Shown: positions 7,387 through 14,689 of the stretch, one piece after another
Layout of the letters: every line of letters begins with the position of its first letter
How positions within the stretch are numbered: the first letter of the stretch is position 1
From: an uncultured Actinomycetes bacterium
GTDB lineage: Bacteria; Actinomycetota; Actinomycetes; Nanopelagicales; Nanopelagicaceae
Reading direction: 5' to 3'
Length of the DNA stretch: 14,689 nt
NCBI GenBank assembly: GCA_903907665.1
Contig: CAIVOW010000170.1
Span: forward strand, 1-14,689
Notes under the pieces: generated by a model
Told to the model about the DNA's origin: nothing
Database searches by the model: none
What the model saw: the letters and a program-made list of their open reading frames with translations, nothing else
Program-made: the position numbers and the translations under genes

Positions 7387-8124
7387 ATGCTCGCAATCAT
7401 CCTCGCCGCTGTCACAGTGGGCGCCACCACAGTCGGTGGGCTAGTTGCGCTCAAATCTAAGGACCGCTTCCATCTCGTTCTTGGACTTTCGGCGGGATTG
7501 TTACTTGGTTTGGTTGCTTTTGATTTACTTCCAGAAGTCTTTGCAAATGCTTCACTGATGACAAATGGAAAAATCGCTGGGGTTTCGATTGCATTTCTCG
7601 TTGGCTTTTTAGCCCTTCACTTCATCGAGGAATCCTTTGGCGGTCACGAACCTGCTGATTCAGATTATGAACACGATCATTCACACTACGGAAACATTGC
7701 CGGAGGATTTGGCGCACTGGCTATGGCCCTCCACGTCTTTCTCGACGGTGCTGCGCTAGGTGTTGCATTCCATGTCAGCAATAAACTTGGCCTTGCAATC
7801 TTTTTTGCCTTGCTCGTTCACGCTTTTAGCGATGGACTCAATACAGTTGCGATGCTCAAGAAAACTGGCCATTGGACTACAGCTGCAATCTATCTACTTC
7901 TCGTTGATGCGATAGCACGTATCGGCGGAGCGGCACTTGGATCGTCCTTGCATCCATCTCCGGCCTGGCTTGCAATCTATCTAGCGCTATTTTCTGGAAT
8001 CATTATTTATATCGCGACTTCTCATATTTTGCCGGAAGCGCATTCTAATCATCCATCTAAAGTTACGATGATAACCACCTTTGCTGGTGTAGCGATTATG
8101 TTTGGTGTAGTCACGCTACTTTAA
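7387..8124 (+). CDS. ZIP-family divalent metal transporter
   Basis: A 245-residue integral membrane protein with about eight hydrophobic segments. It has a His/Asp-rich cytoplasmic loop after the third (HEPADSDYEHDHSHYG, 87-102), as in ZIP carriers that import zinc or other divalent metals. The paired metal-site motifs are HVFLDG (H116, D120) and HAFSDG (H145, D149), in place of the commoner HNxPEG/HExPHE. A third His-rich site, SHILPEAH (212-219), lies near the C-terminus. The substrate cannot be read from the sequence. Zinc is favoured by position, since the glyS–uppS interval holds zinc uptake or Zur-type genes in Streptomyces and Mycobacterium. No Zur-like palindrome is visible upstream. 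It converges on uppS with only 8 nt between stops and no clear terminator. Confidence 0.88.
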   Translation: MLAIILAAVTVGATTVGGLVALKSKDRFHLVLGLSAGLLLGLVAFDLLPEVFANASLMTNGKIAGVSIAFLVGFLALHFIEESFGGHEPADSDYEHDHSHYGNIAGGFGALAMALHVFLDGAALGVAFHVSNKLGLAIFFALLVHAFSDGLNTVAMLKKTGHWTTAAIYLLLVDAIARIGGAALGSSLHPSPAWLAIYLALFSGIIIYIATSHILPEAHSNHPSKVTMITTFAGVAIMFGVVTLL

Positions 8125-8132
8125 TAATTAGT

Positions 8133-8837
8133 TTACGCTTTACCGAAGCGTCTTTCTCTTTCGGCATAAATGTCAATCGCTTCTTTGAGGGTCTTGCGAG
8201 TGACATCTGGCCACAAAACATTCATAAAAACCATCTCAGCATAAACACTCTGCCACGGTAGAAAGTTTGAAGTGCGCTGCTCCCCCGATGAGCGCAGAAA
8301 TAGATCCACATCACTCATGCCTGGGTTATACAAATACTTAGCGAATAGCTTTTCCGTTATCTGATCTGGCTTAATTCTTCTCTTCGCAATATCTTCAGCC
8401 AACTTGGTTGTGGCATCCACAATTTCTGCGCGGCCCCCATAGTTAACGCACATATTTAGCGTGAACTTCTTATTTTTTTTCGTCAACTCTTCGGCTTCTA
8501 ACAATTCATCTCGAACGCTTTTCCATAATTTTTTCTCTTTACCGACCCAGCGAATACGTACGCCCATCTGGTGCATCTCATCACGTCGCCTGCGGATAAC
8601 ATCGCGATTAAATCCCATCAGGAATTTCACTTCTTCTGGGCTTCGTTTCCAGTTCTCGGTACTAAATGCATACGCACTCAGTTCCTTCACGCCATACTCG
8701 ATTGCACCTTCAATAACATCAAAAAGTGCAGCCTCACCTGCTTCATGGCCTGCCGTTCGAGGAAGACCTCGTTGTTTTGCCCAGCGACCATTGCCATCCA
8801 TGACCACTGCAACGTGATGCGGGATTGCGCTACTCAT
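8133..8837 (-). CDS. uppS: Isoprenyl transferase (undecaprenyl-diphosphate synthase family)
   Basis: A cis-prenyltransferase extending an allylic diphosphate with isopentenyl diphosphate to make the polyprenyl carrier for cell-wall precursors. The 234-residue length is typical. Visible are [14 protein letters not shown] with catalytic D14, [11 protein letters not shown] (56-66), [10 protein letters not shown], and the diphosphate/IPP-binding [16 protein letters not shown] (181-196), all intact. Product chain length cannot be deduced. Its ATG overlaps the recO TGA as ATGA (8837-8834), so it is translationally coupled and forms the last gene of leuA–recO–uppS. Confidence 0.95.
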   Translation of the reverse strand: MSSAIPHHVAVVMDGNGRWAKQRGLPRTAGHEAGEAALFDVIEGAIEYGVKELSAYAFSTENWKRSPEEVKFLMGFNRDVIRRRRDEMHQMGVRIRWVGKEKKLWKSVRDELLEAEELTKKNKKFTLNMCVNYGGRAEIVDATTKLAEDIAKRRIKPDQITEKLFAKYLYNPGMSDVDLFLRSSGEQRTSNFLPWQSVYAEMVFMNVLWPDVTRKTLKEAIDIYAERERRFGKA

Positions 8838-9586
8838 GTACTCAGTCTTTCAGAAATCGTTCTTTCAACCAAGGGCAGACTTCGCAATCCTCGTTCAAGA
8901 TGCCACTGCAAATATGCGGCAATAAGTCCTGATGCTTCGCGTTGATGTCGAAGTTCTGACACCACAGCTAAATCCCAATCACTAGAAAGAAGTTGTTGCA
9001 TTAAGGCCAGCGTCTCAACCGATGGTGTTGCAGCTGCTGAAGGTTTACATGAATCACAGACTAAGCCACCTCCCACGAGTGAGAAATATCGGTGGGGTCC
9101 GGGTTCATCACAAACTGAACAATTAACAAGCGCTGGTGCATAACCTGCAACTGCAAGGGAGCGCAATAAGAAGGCATCCAGAATCAGCGATGAGTCATAG
9201 GTTCCATACGCTAGAGCTTTTAACGCACCAACGAGTAAAAGGTATTGCTGCAAAGCGGGCTCATGCTCATGTGTAGTAAAGCGTTCTGCCGCTTCTAAAA
9301 TCGCGTTAGCAATTGTCCACTTCTGATAGTCCTCAGAAAGTCGATCGCCAAAGTGTTCAATCGAAACGGCCTGTGTCACAGTGTCTAGCGACTTACCCGT
9401 ATAAAGCTGAAGGTCGACATGCGACGTTGGCTCTAACTTAGCGCCCCACCTGGATTTAGTTCGGCGCACACCTTTTGCAACAGCCTTAATTCGGCCATGC
9501 TCTCGAGTAAAGAGGGTAATGATGCGATCGGCCTCGCCCAACTTTTGGGTGCGCAAGACGATTGCTTGATCGCGATAGGTGGCCAC
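8834..9586 (-). CDS. recO: DNA repair protein RecO
   Basis: A 250-residue recombination mediator that, with RecR (and RecF), helps load RecA on SSB-coated single-stranded DNA. The N-terminal OB-fold region reads [29 protein letters not shown] (4-32) followed by basic [16 protein letters not shown]. The middle is helical. A zinc finger is formed by C156-x2-C159 and C177-x2-C180, present in many but not all RecO proteins. The start is GTG 9586, 2 nt after the leuA TGA, and the N-terminus aligns with the family there. The stop overlaps the uppS start. The context suggests expression is tied to leuA transcription. Confidence 0.94.
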   Translation of the reverse strand: MATYRDQAIVLRTQKLGEADRIITLFTREHGRIKAVAKGVRRTKSRWGAKLEPTSHVDLQLYTGKSLDTVTQAVSIEHFGDRLSEDYQKWTIANAILEAAERFTTHEHEPALQQYLLLVGALKALAYGTYDSSLILDAFLLRSLAVAGYAPALVNCSVCDEPGPHRYFSLVGGGLVCDSCKPSAAATPSVETLALMQQLLSSDWDLAVVSELRHQREASGLIAAYLQWHLERGLRSLPLVERTISERLST

Positions 9587-9588
9587 GG

Positions 9589-11413
<1,825 letters not shown>

Positions 11414-11428
<15 letters not shown>

Positions 11429-11458
11429 ACGGCAGATAAGTAGCAAGCTCTGACGCAT
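11414..11458 (-). CDS. leuL: leuA leader peptide (14 codons, Leu-Leu-Leu-Ile)
   Basis: A 45-nt ORF encodes MRQSLLLICRGGAK and ends in TAA. Three consecutive leucine codons (TTG, CTA, CTT at 11446-11438) and an isoleucine codon sit just upstream of a strong hairpin overlapping the peptide's 3' end. This is the expected layout for leucine-sensing ribosome-mediated attenuation ahead of leuA. There is no Shine-Dalgarno; instead a -10 box ends 6 nt before the ATG, so translation is probably leaderless. Symbol given by analogy with leu leader peptides elsewhere; translation is inferred. Confidence 0.72.
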
Positions 11459-11464
11459 GCCGTA

Positions 11465-11492
11465 AGGATAACAGGGATTAAAGGATGGGCAA
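11465..11492 (-). promoter_or_regulatory. leuA operon promoter overlapping the end of glnA2
   Basis: TATCCT (11470-11465) is a TAnnnT -10 box exactly 6 nt before the leader-peptide ATG. TTGCCC (11492-11487) matches 4 of 6 bases of a -35, with a 16-bp spacer. The -35 lies inside the last glnA2 codons, so leuA can be transcribed independently of glnA2 even though both read the same way. Confidence 0.55.
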
Positions 11493-12782
11493 ATAGCGAT
11501 CTAATTCGTAGGCAGAAACCTGCTTGCGGTATTCCTGCCACTCCGCTTTCTTGTTGCGAAGCACGTATTCAAAGACATCTTCGCCCAATGTTTCACGCAC
11601 AAGAGCGCTAGATTCCATCGCGGCAATCGCTTCATCCAAGTTTGCTGGAAGTGGCACGCTGCCATCTGAATCAATAAGTTCATACTTACCTTCAATTCCT
11701 TTTAGCCCCGCAGCCAAAATCACTGCAAAAGCTAAGTAAGGATTGCACGCAGAATCCAGCGAGCGCACTTCGATACGTGTGCTGTTCTCCTTTAACGGTT
11801 TGTAAGCCGGAATACGTACGAGCGCGCTACGAGAATTTGTTCCCCACGTGACCGCGGCAGGTGCTTCTCCCCCACCATGGATGCGTTTATATGAATTAAC
11901 CCATTGATTAGTAATCAAAGTAAATTCACGAGCATGCTTCATGATGCCGGCAATAAATTGTCGCCCGATTGGTGAAAGTGAAAATGGAACTCCATCTTGA
12001 TGAAAGGCATTTGCTTCATCGCGAAATAGCGAGAAGTGAGTATGCATTCCGCTGCCGGGATGTTCGGTAAAAGGCTTTGGCATAAATGAAGCATGAAATC
12101 CTTGGTCTAGCGCAACTTCTTTGATGACATGCCTAAAGGTCATGATGTTGTCGGCAGTAGAAAGAGCATCTGCGTATCGAAGATCGATCTCCTGTTGCCC
12201 AGGTGCACCTTCGTGATGTGAGAACTCAACTGAAACACCCATTGCCTCAAGCATGGTGATGGCGTTGCGACGAAAATCATTTCCAACAGTGGCTGGCGTC
12301 TGATCGAAGTAACCACCTTGATCAACTGGGATCGGCGCTACTCCTACCTCGGGAGCATTTTTAAATAAGAAAAATTCCATTTCCGGATGGGTGTAACAGG
12401 TGTATCCCATCTCTGCGGCATGATTGAGAACGCGCTTCAAAACGTTACGAGGATCTGATGGAGATGGGGTGCCATCGGGCAAAGTGATATCGCAAATCAT
12501 TCGAGCAGCGCCTGGCAACTGAGTGCGCCATGGCAAAACAGAGAATGTAGAAGCATCGGGCTTTGCCAACATATCTGACTCAGTTAGGCGGGCATAACCT
12601 TCAATCGCCGATCCATCAAAGCCAATACCTTCAGCAAACGCGCCTTCAAGTTCTGCTGGCGCTGTGGCTACAGATTTGAGGAATCCAAGAACGTCGGTAA
12701 ACCAGAGACGTACGAAACGAATATTGCGCTCCTCTAGCGTGCGAAGGACGAAATCTTCTTGGCGGCTTATATCTTCACTCAT
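11478..12782 (-). CDS. glnA2: Glutamine synthetase, GlnA2-type
   Basis: A 434-residue type I glutamine synthetase (ATP, ammonia and glutamate to glutamine). The opening EDFVLRTLEERNIRFVRLWFTDVLGFLKSVA strongly resembles mycobacterial GlnA2 and not the main GlnA1. Active-site motifs are present: GFDGSAIEG (54-62), HPEMEFFLF (E134, E136), EGAPGQQEIDL (E191, E198), GSGMHTHFS (H247, H249), and RIEVRS (E338, R340). The NLYDLP-type adenylylation tyrosine region of GlnA1 is absent, so GlnE control is unlikely. I chose ATG 12782 because AAGGA lies 7 nt upstream; ATG 12791 (three residues longer) would put it 1 nt away. A GlnR-like sequence occurs upstream. GlnA2-type enzymes vary in substrate and importance, so its being the main ammonium-assimilating enzyme is not established. 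Confidence 0.93.
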   Translation of the reverse strand: MSEDISRQEDFVLRTLEERNIRFVRLWFTDVLGFLKSVATAPAELEGAFAEGIGFDGSAIEGYARLTESDMLAKPDASTFSVLPWRTQLPGAARMICDITLPDGTPSPSDPRNVLKRVLNHAAEMGYTCYTHPEMEFFLFKNAPEVGVAPIPVDQGGYFDQTPATVGNDFRRNAITMLEAMGVSVEFSHHEGAPGQQEIDLRYADALSTADNIMTFRHVIKEVALDQGFHASFMPKPFTEHPGSGMHTHFSLFRDEANAFHQDGVPFSLSPIGRQFIAGIMKHAREFTLITNQWVNSYKRIHGGGEAPAAVTWGTNSRSALVRIPAYKPLKENSTRIEVRSLDSACNPYLAFAVILAAGLKGIEGKYELIDSDGSVPLPANLDEAIAAMESSALVRETLGEDVFEYVLRNKKAEWQEYRKQVSAYELDRYLPIL

Positions 12783-12805
12783 AGGGCCCATCCTTACCCA
12801 TCTGT

Positions 12806-12821
12806 GTTACGCGGTTGTTAA
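12806..12821 (-). promoter_or_regulatory. GlnR-box-like element between glnA2 and uppP
   Basis: On the minus strand TTAAC-n6-GTAAC matches the actinobacterial GlnR half-site pair (gTnAC-n6-GaAAC) with one mismatch in each half. It lies 24 nt before the glnA2 start, where a nitrogen regulator would be plausible. A second a/b pair is not visible, so the match may be chance. Confidence 0.28.
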
Positions 12822-12843
12822 CTACTTTTAAGCGTGCGAGCGT

Positions 12844-12855
12844 TACCCTTTGCGC
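12844..12855 (+). promoter_or_regulatory. Leaderless-type promoter -10 for uppP
   Basis: TACCCT (12844-12849) is a TAnnnT box exactly 6 nt before ATG 12856, with no Shine-Dalgarno between. No strong -35 is seen at normal spacing. Confidence 0.45.
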
Positions 12856-13713
12856 ATGACGATTACCTACTTCCAAGCGATTTTGACTGGTTTTGTTCAA
12901 GGCATCACCGAACTCTTCCCCGTTTCTAGCTTGGGACACGCGGTTCTACTGCCAGCATGGATTGGTGGATCGTGGAGCACATTCACCTCTAATGCAGAAT
13001 CCCCTTATCTTCCTTTTACTGTCTTTCTCCACTTTGCATCAGCGCTCGCACTTTTTTGGGTCTTTCGCAAGCGATGGGTCGAACTGATAGCTGCCGGACT
13101 TGGCTCTGCAAAGAAACGTAAAACAGAAGCGGGTAGGGTCTTTTGGCTGCTCGTCATCGCCACTCTTCCAGTTGGTGTCATTGGTTTAGTTTTCGAACAT
13201 GATCTACGCGTGCTCTTTGCAAAACCATTAGCCGCATCCATCTTTCTTACCATTAATGGCGCAATACTGTTTACGGCAGAACGTTTGAGTCGTCGTAAGC
13301 AAGATCCGATTGTGGGCACAGCAAACCACGAAATCACCGAGCACATTACGCCCAAGGTTGCCATCACAATTGGTCTTGGTGAGTCACTAGCTTTATTTGC
13401 CGGAATAAGCCGCTTTGGAGTGACAACATCTGTCGGTTTATTGCGCCGACTCTCACACTCGGTGGCATCAGATTTTGCATTTCTGGCCGCCCTCCCAGTT
13501 ATCTTGGCAGCCGCCGTGTATAAAGTTCCAGAAGCGCTCTCTTCGCAGTACGCCTCAATGCGGCCACAGATGTTTGTTGGAGCAGCCGTTTCTTTTGTCG
13601 CTACATATTTCTCGGTCCAATTTCTGGTTCGTTGGTTTAAGACGCGCACGATGTATCCATTTGCAATTTATTGCTTTGTTATAGGCGCGATTTCAATCAT
13701 AAAGTTTATGTAG
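12856..13713 (+). CDS. uppP: Undecaprenyl-diphosphate phosphatase (UppP/BacA family)
   Basis: A polytopic membrane enzyme dephosphorylating undecaprenyl diphosphate so the carrier can be reused in peptidoglycan synthesis. The 285-residue protein has about eight hydrophobic segments. The first conserved motif reads FVQGITELFPVSSLGH (13-28; E19, S24, S25, H28). The second reads GESLALFAGISRFGVTTSVGLLRRLS (175-200; R186), where most relatives have PGxSRSG, so a Pro and a Ser differ. The key Glu, Ser, His and Arg remain, so activity is likely. The start is ATG 12856; a TTG two codons upstream overlaps the -10 box and is unlikely. It is divergent from glnA2 and followed 6 nt later by a serine hydrolase gene, so the two may be cotranscribed. 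It complements uppS, which makes the same carrier. Confidence 0.92.
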   Translation: MTITYFQAILTGFVQGITELFPVSSLGHAVLLPAWIGGSWSTFTSNAESPYLPFTVFLHFASALALFWVFRKRWVELIAAGLGSAKKRKTEAGRVFWLLVIATLPVGVIGLVFEHDLRVLFAKPLAASIFLTINGAILFTAERLSRRKQDPIVGTANHEITEHITPKVAITIGLGESLALFAGISRFGVTTSVGLLRRLSHSVASDFAFLAALPVILAAAVYKVPEALSSQYASMRPQMFVGAAVSFVATYFSVQFLVRWFKTRTMYPFAIYCFVIGAISIIKFM

Positions 13714-13719
13714 ATTACG

Positions 13720-14689
13720 ATGAAAAACTATATTTCTCCAGACGTACTTTCCAAACTCGACTTACGACTACAAGATTTTTTTGCACAAGGCAGAACTCCA
13801 GGACTCGTCTACGGCCTAGCTGTGCGTGGCGAACTCTTTCATTGGAAGGCCATTGGCGAAGCAACAATTGGCAAAGAAGCTTGCACACGTACCACTTCAT
13901 TTAGAGTTGCTTCATTAACTAAAAGCTTTACTGCGATGGCTATCCTTAAGCTTCGTGATCGCGGACTAATCAATCTCGATGCTCCATTCGTGACATACAT
14001 TCCGGATCTTTATCCTCAGCAAATTGAAGTTTTTGAAGTAACCGTCAGGCATTTACTGACCATGAGCGCGGGGTTCCCAACTGACAATGAATGGGCCGAT
14101 CGCGTTGAATCAATTTCAGATGCCGAGTTTTTAGAGTTGATGAACTCTGGCTTCAGGTTTGATTCACGTCCTGGCACTAGGTTCGAGTATTCAAACCTTG
14201 GATACGCACTACTTGCTCGAATTATTTCTAATATAAGCAAGATGAGTTATGTTGAATATGTCACGCAGGAAATCTTCTTTGCGCTGGGACTACGCAAGAC
14301 AACCTTTGATTTCACCGAATCACGTGAGATTGCTACGGGATACGTCAAGCTAGATCAATGGGTCGAAGAGCCACATCAGGGACCAGGAGCGTTTTCATCC
14401 ATTGGCGGTGTGATAACAACACTTGATGATCTGGTTGCTTGGAGTCACTACCTATCATCGGCTTTCAACCCAGCTGAACCAGAGCTTGGCCCCCTAAAGA
14501 AATCTTCACGACGAGAAATGCAAAATATTTCTCAATCCGGACCTGTGGCTCGGGGAAGTAAAAAGCCTTCCGAATATAAAGGACCACATGGTTATGGATT
14601 CGGACTCCGAGTTGAAGAGAACTTTGAACTTGGAAAAATAGCTGGACATACGGGTGGTTATCCTGGGTTCGGAAGTCACATGGCATGGC
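13720..14689 (+). CDS. Beta-lactamase-like (class C/PBP4*-type) serine hydrolase, partial at right edge
   Basis: An open frame of 323 codons runs from ATG 13720 to the window end without a stop. The beta-lactamase/transpeptidase-like fold is shown by SLTK (S65 nucleophile, K68 base), YSN (157-159) within FEYSNLGYALLA, and HTGGYPGF (310-317), which replaces the KTG box as in class C-like esterases and peptidases. Other family marks are RHLLTMSAGFP and FSSIGGVITTLDDLVAW. There is no signal peptide: the N-terminus is polar, so the enzyme appears cytoplasmic, unlike true beta-lactamases. It may be an esterase or peptidase; substrate is unknown. It begins 6 nt after the uppP stop with no clear ribosome binding site, suggesting cotranscription. 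Confidence 0.87.
   Translation, partial: MKNYISPDVLSKLDLRLQDFFAQGRTPGLVYGLAVRGELFHWKAIGEATIGKEACTRTTSFRVASLTKSFTAMAILKLRDRGLINLDAPFVTYIPDLYPQQIEVFEVTVRHLLTMSAGFPTDNEWADRVESISDAEFLELMNSGFRFDSRPGTRFEYSNLGYALLARIISNISKMSYVEYVTQEIFFALGLRKTTFDFTESREIATGYVKLDQWVEEPHQGPGAFSSIGGVITTLDDLVAWSHYLSSAFNPAEPELGPLKKSSRREMQNISQSGPVARGSKKPSEYKGPHGYGFGLRVEENFELGKIAGHTGGYPGFGSHMAW

Noticed and set aside
12783..12791. Upstream ATG for GlnA2 at 12791
   Set aside because: AAGGA would be only 1 nt away, whereas it is 7 nt from ATG 12782, a normal spacing.
12850..12855. TTG start for UppP at 12850
   Set aside because: It falls on the last base of and just after the TACCCT -10 box, so it would not be in a transcript starting near 12856. 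The ATG two codons later is better.
13005..13649. 214-codon minus-strand open frame opposite uppP
   Set aside because: It is antisense to a gene with clear UppP motifs and membrane segments. The translation is Arg/Thr/Lys-rich without a recognisable domain, and no promoter or ribosome binding site is evident.

Overview
This looks like chromosomal housekeeping DNA from a moderately low-GC actinobacterium. The block leuA–recO–uppS–(metal gene)–glyQS–dusB–dgt–dnaG–tRNA-Asn resembles the order around glyS/uppS/recO and dgt/dnaG in Mycobacterium and Streptomyces. The glutamine synthetase is of the actinobacterial GlnA2 type, genes are tightly packed, and several starts look leaderless. The base composition and compactness would fit a streamlined freshwater lineage such as Nanopelagicales (acI), but that placement is an inference from general knowledge, not a search.

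Layout. 1-655 (minus) is the N-terminal part of a secreted fibronectin-III/Ig-like protein that runs off the left edge. It has its own promoter and a foldable 5' leader (656-787). 882-954 (minus) is tRNA-Asn(GTT). 973-7288 (minus) is a near-contiguous run read right to left: glyQS, dusB, a SanA/YdcF-like membrane protein, dgt and dnaG, with stop/start overlaps or short gaps. 7289-7386 is a divergent promoter region. 7387-8124 (plus) is a ZIP metal transporter. 8133-11331 (minus) is leuA-recO-uppS, again translationally coupled. 11332-11477 is a leuA leader holding a 14-codon leader peptide with Leu-Leu-Leu-Ile and competing RNA hairpins. 11478-12782 (minus) is glnA2. 12783-12855 is a second divergent control region. 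12856-13713 (plus) is an undecaprenyl-diphosphate phosphatase (UppP). 13720 to the right edge (plus) is a beta-lactamase-like serine hydrolase, cut by the window.

How the genes fit together. Replication and nucleotide control (DnaG, Dgt), recombination repair (RecO), translation (GlyRS, DusB, tRNA-Asn), lipid-carrier synthesis and recycling (UppS, UppP), and nitrogen/leucine metabolism (GlnA2, LeuA) share this stretch. The ZIP gene sits between glyQS and uppS, where better-known actinobacteria keep zinc uptake or zinc-sensing genes.

I found no mobile element, CRISPR array, defence island or phage gene. The most interesting material is regulatory: the leuA leader-peptide attenuator, the repeated leaderless promoter geometry (TAnnnT exactly 6 nt before ATG), and the structured leader of the secreted protein. 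No intergenic stretch exceeds 300 bases; the largest, 656-881, is described below.
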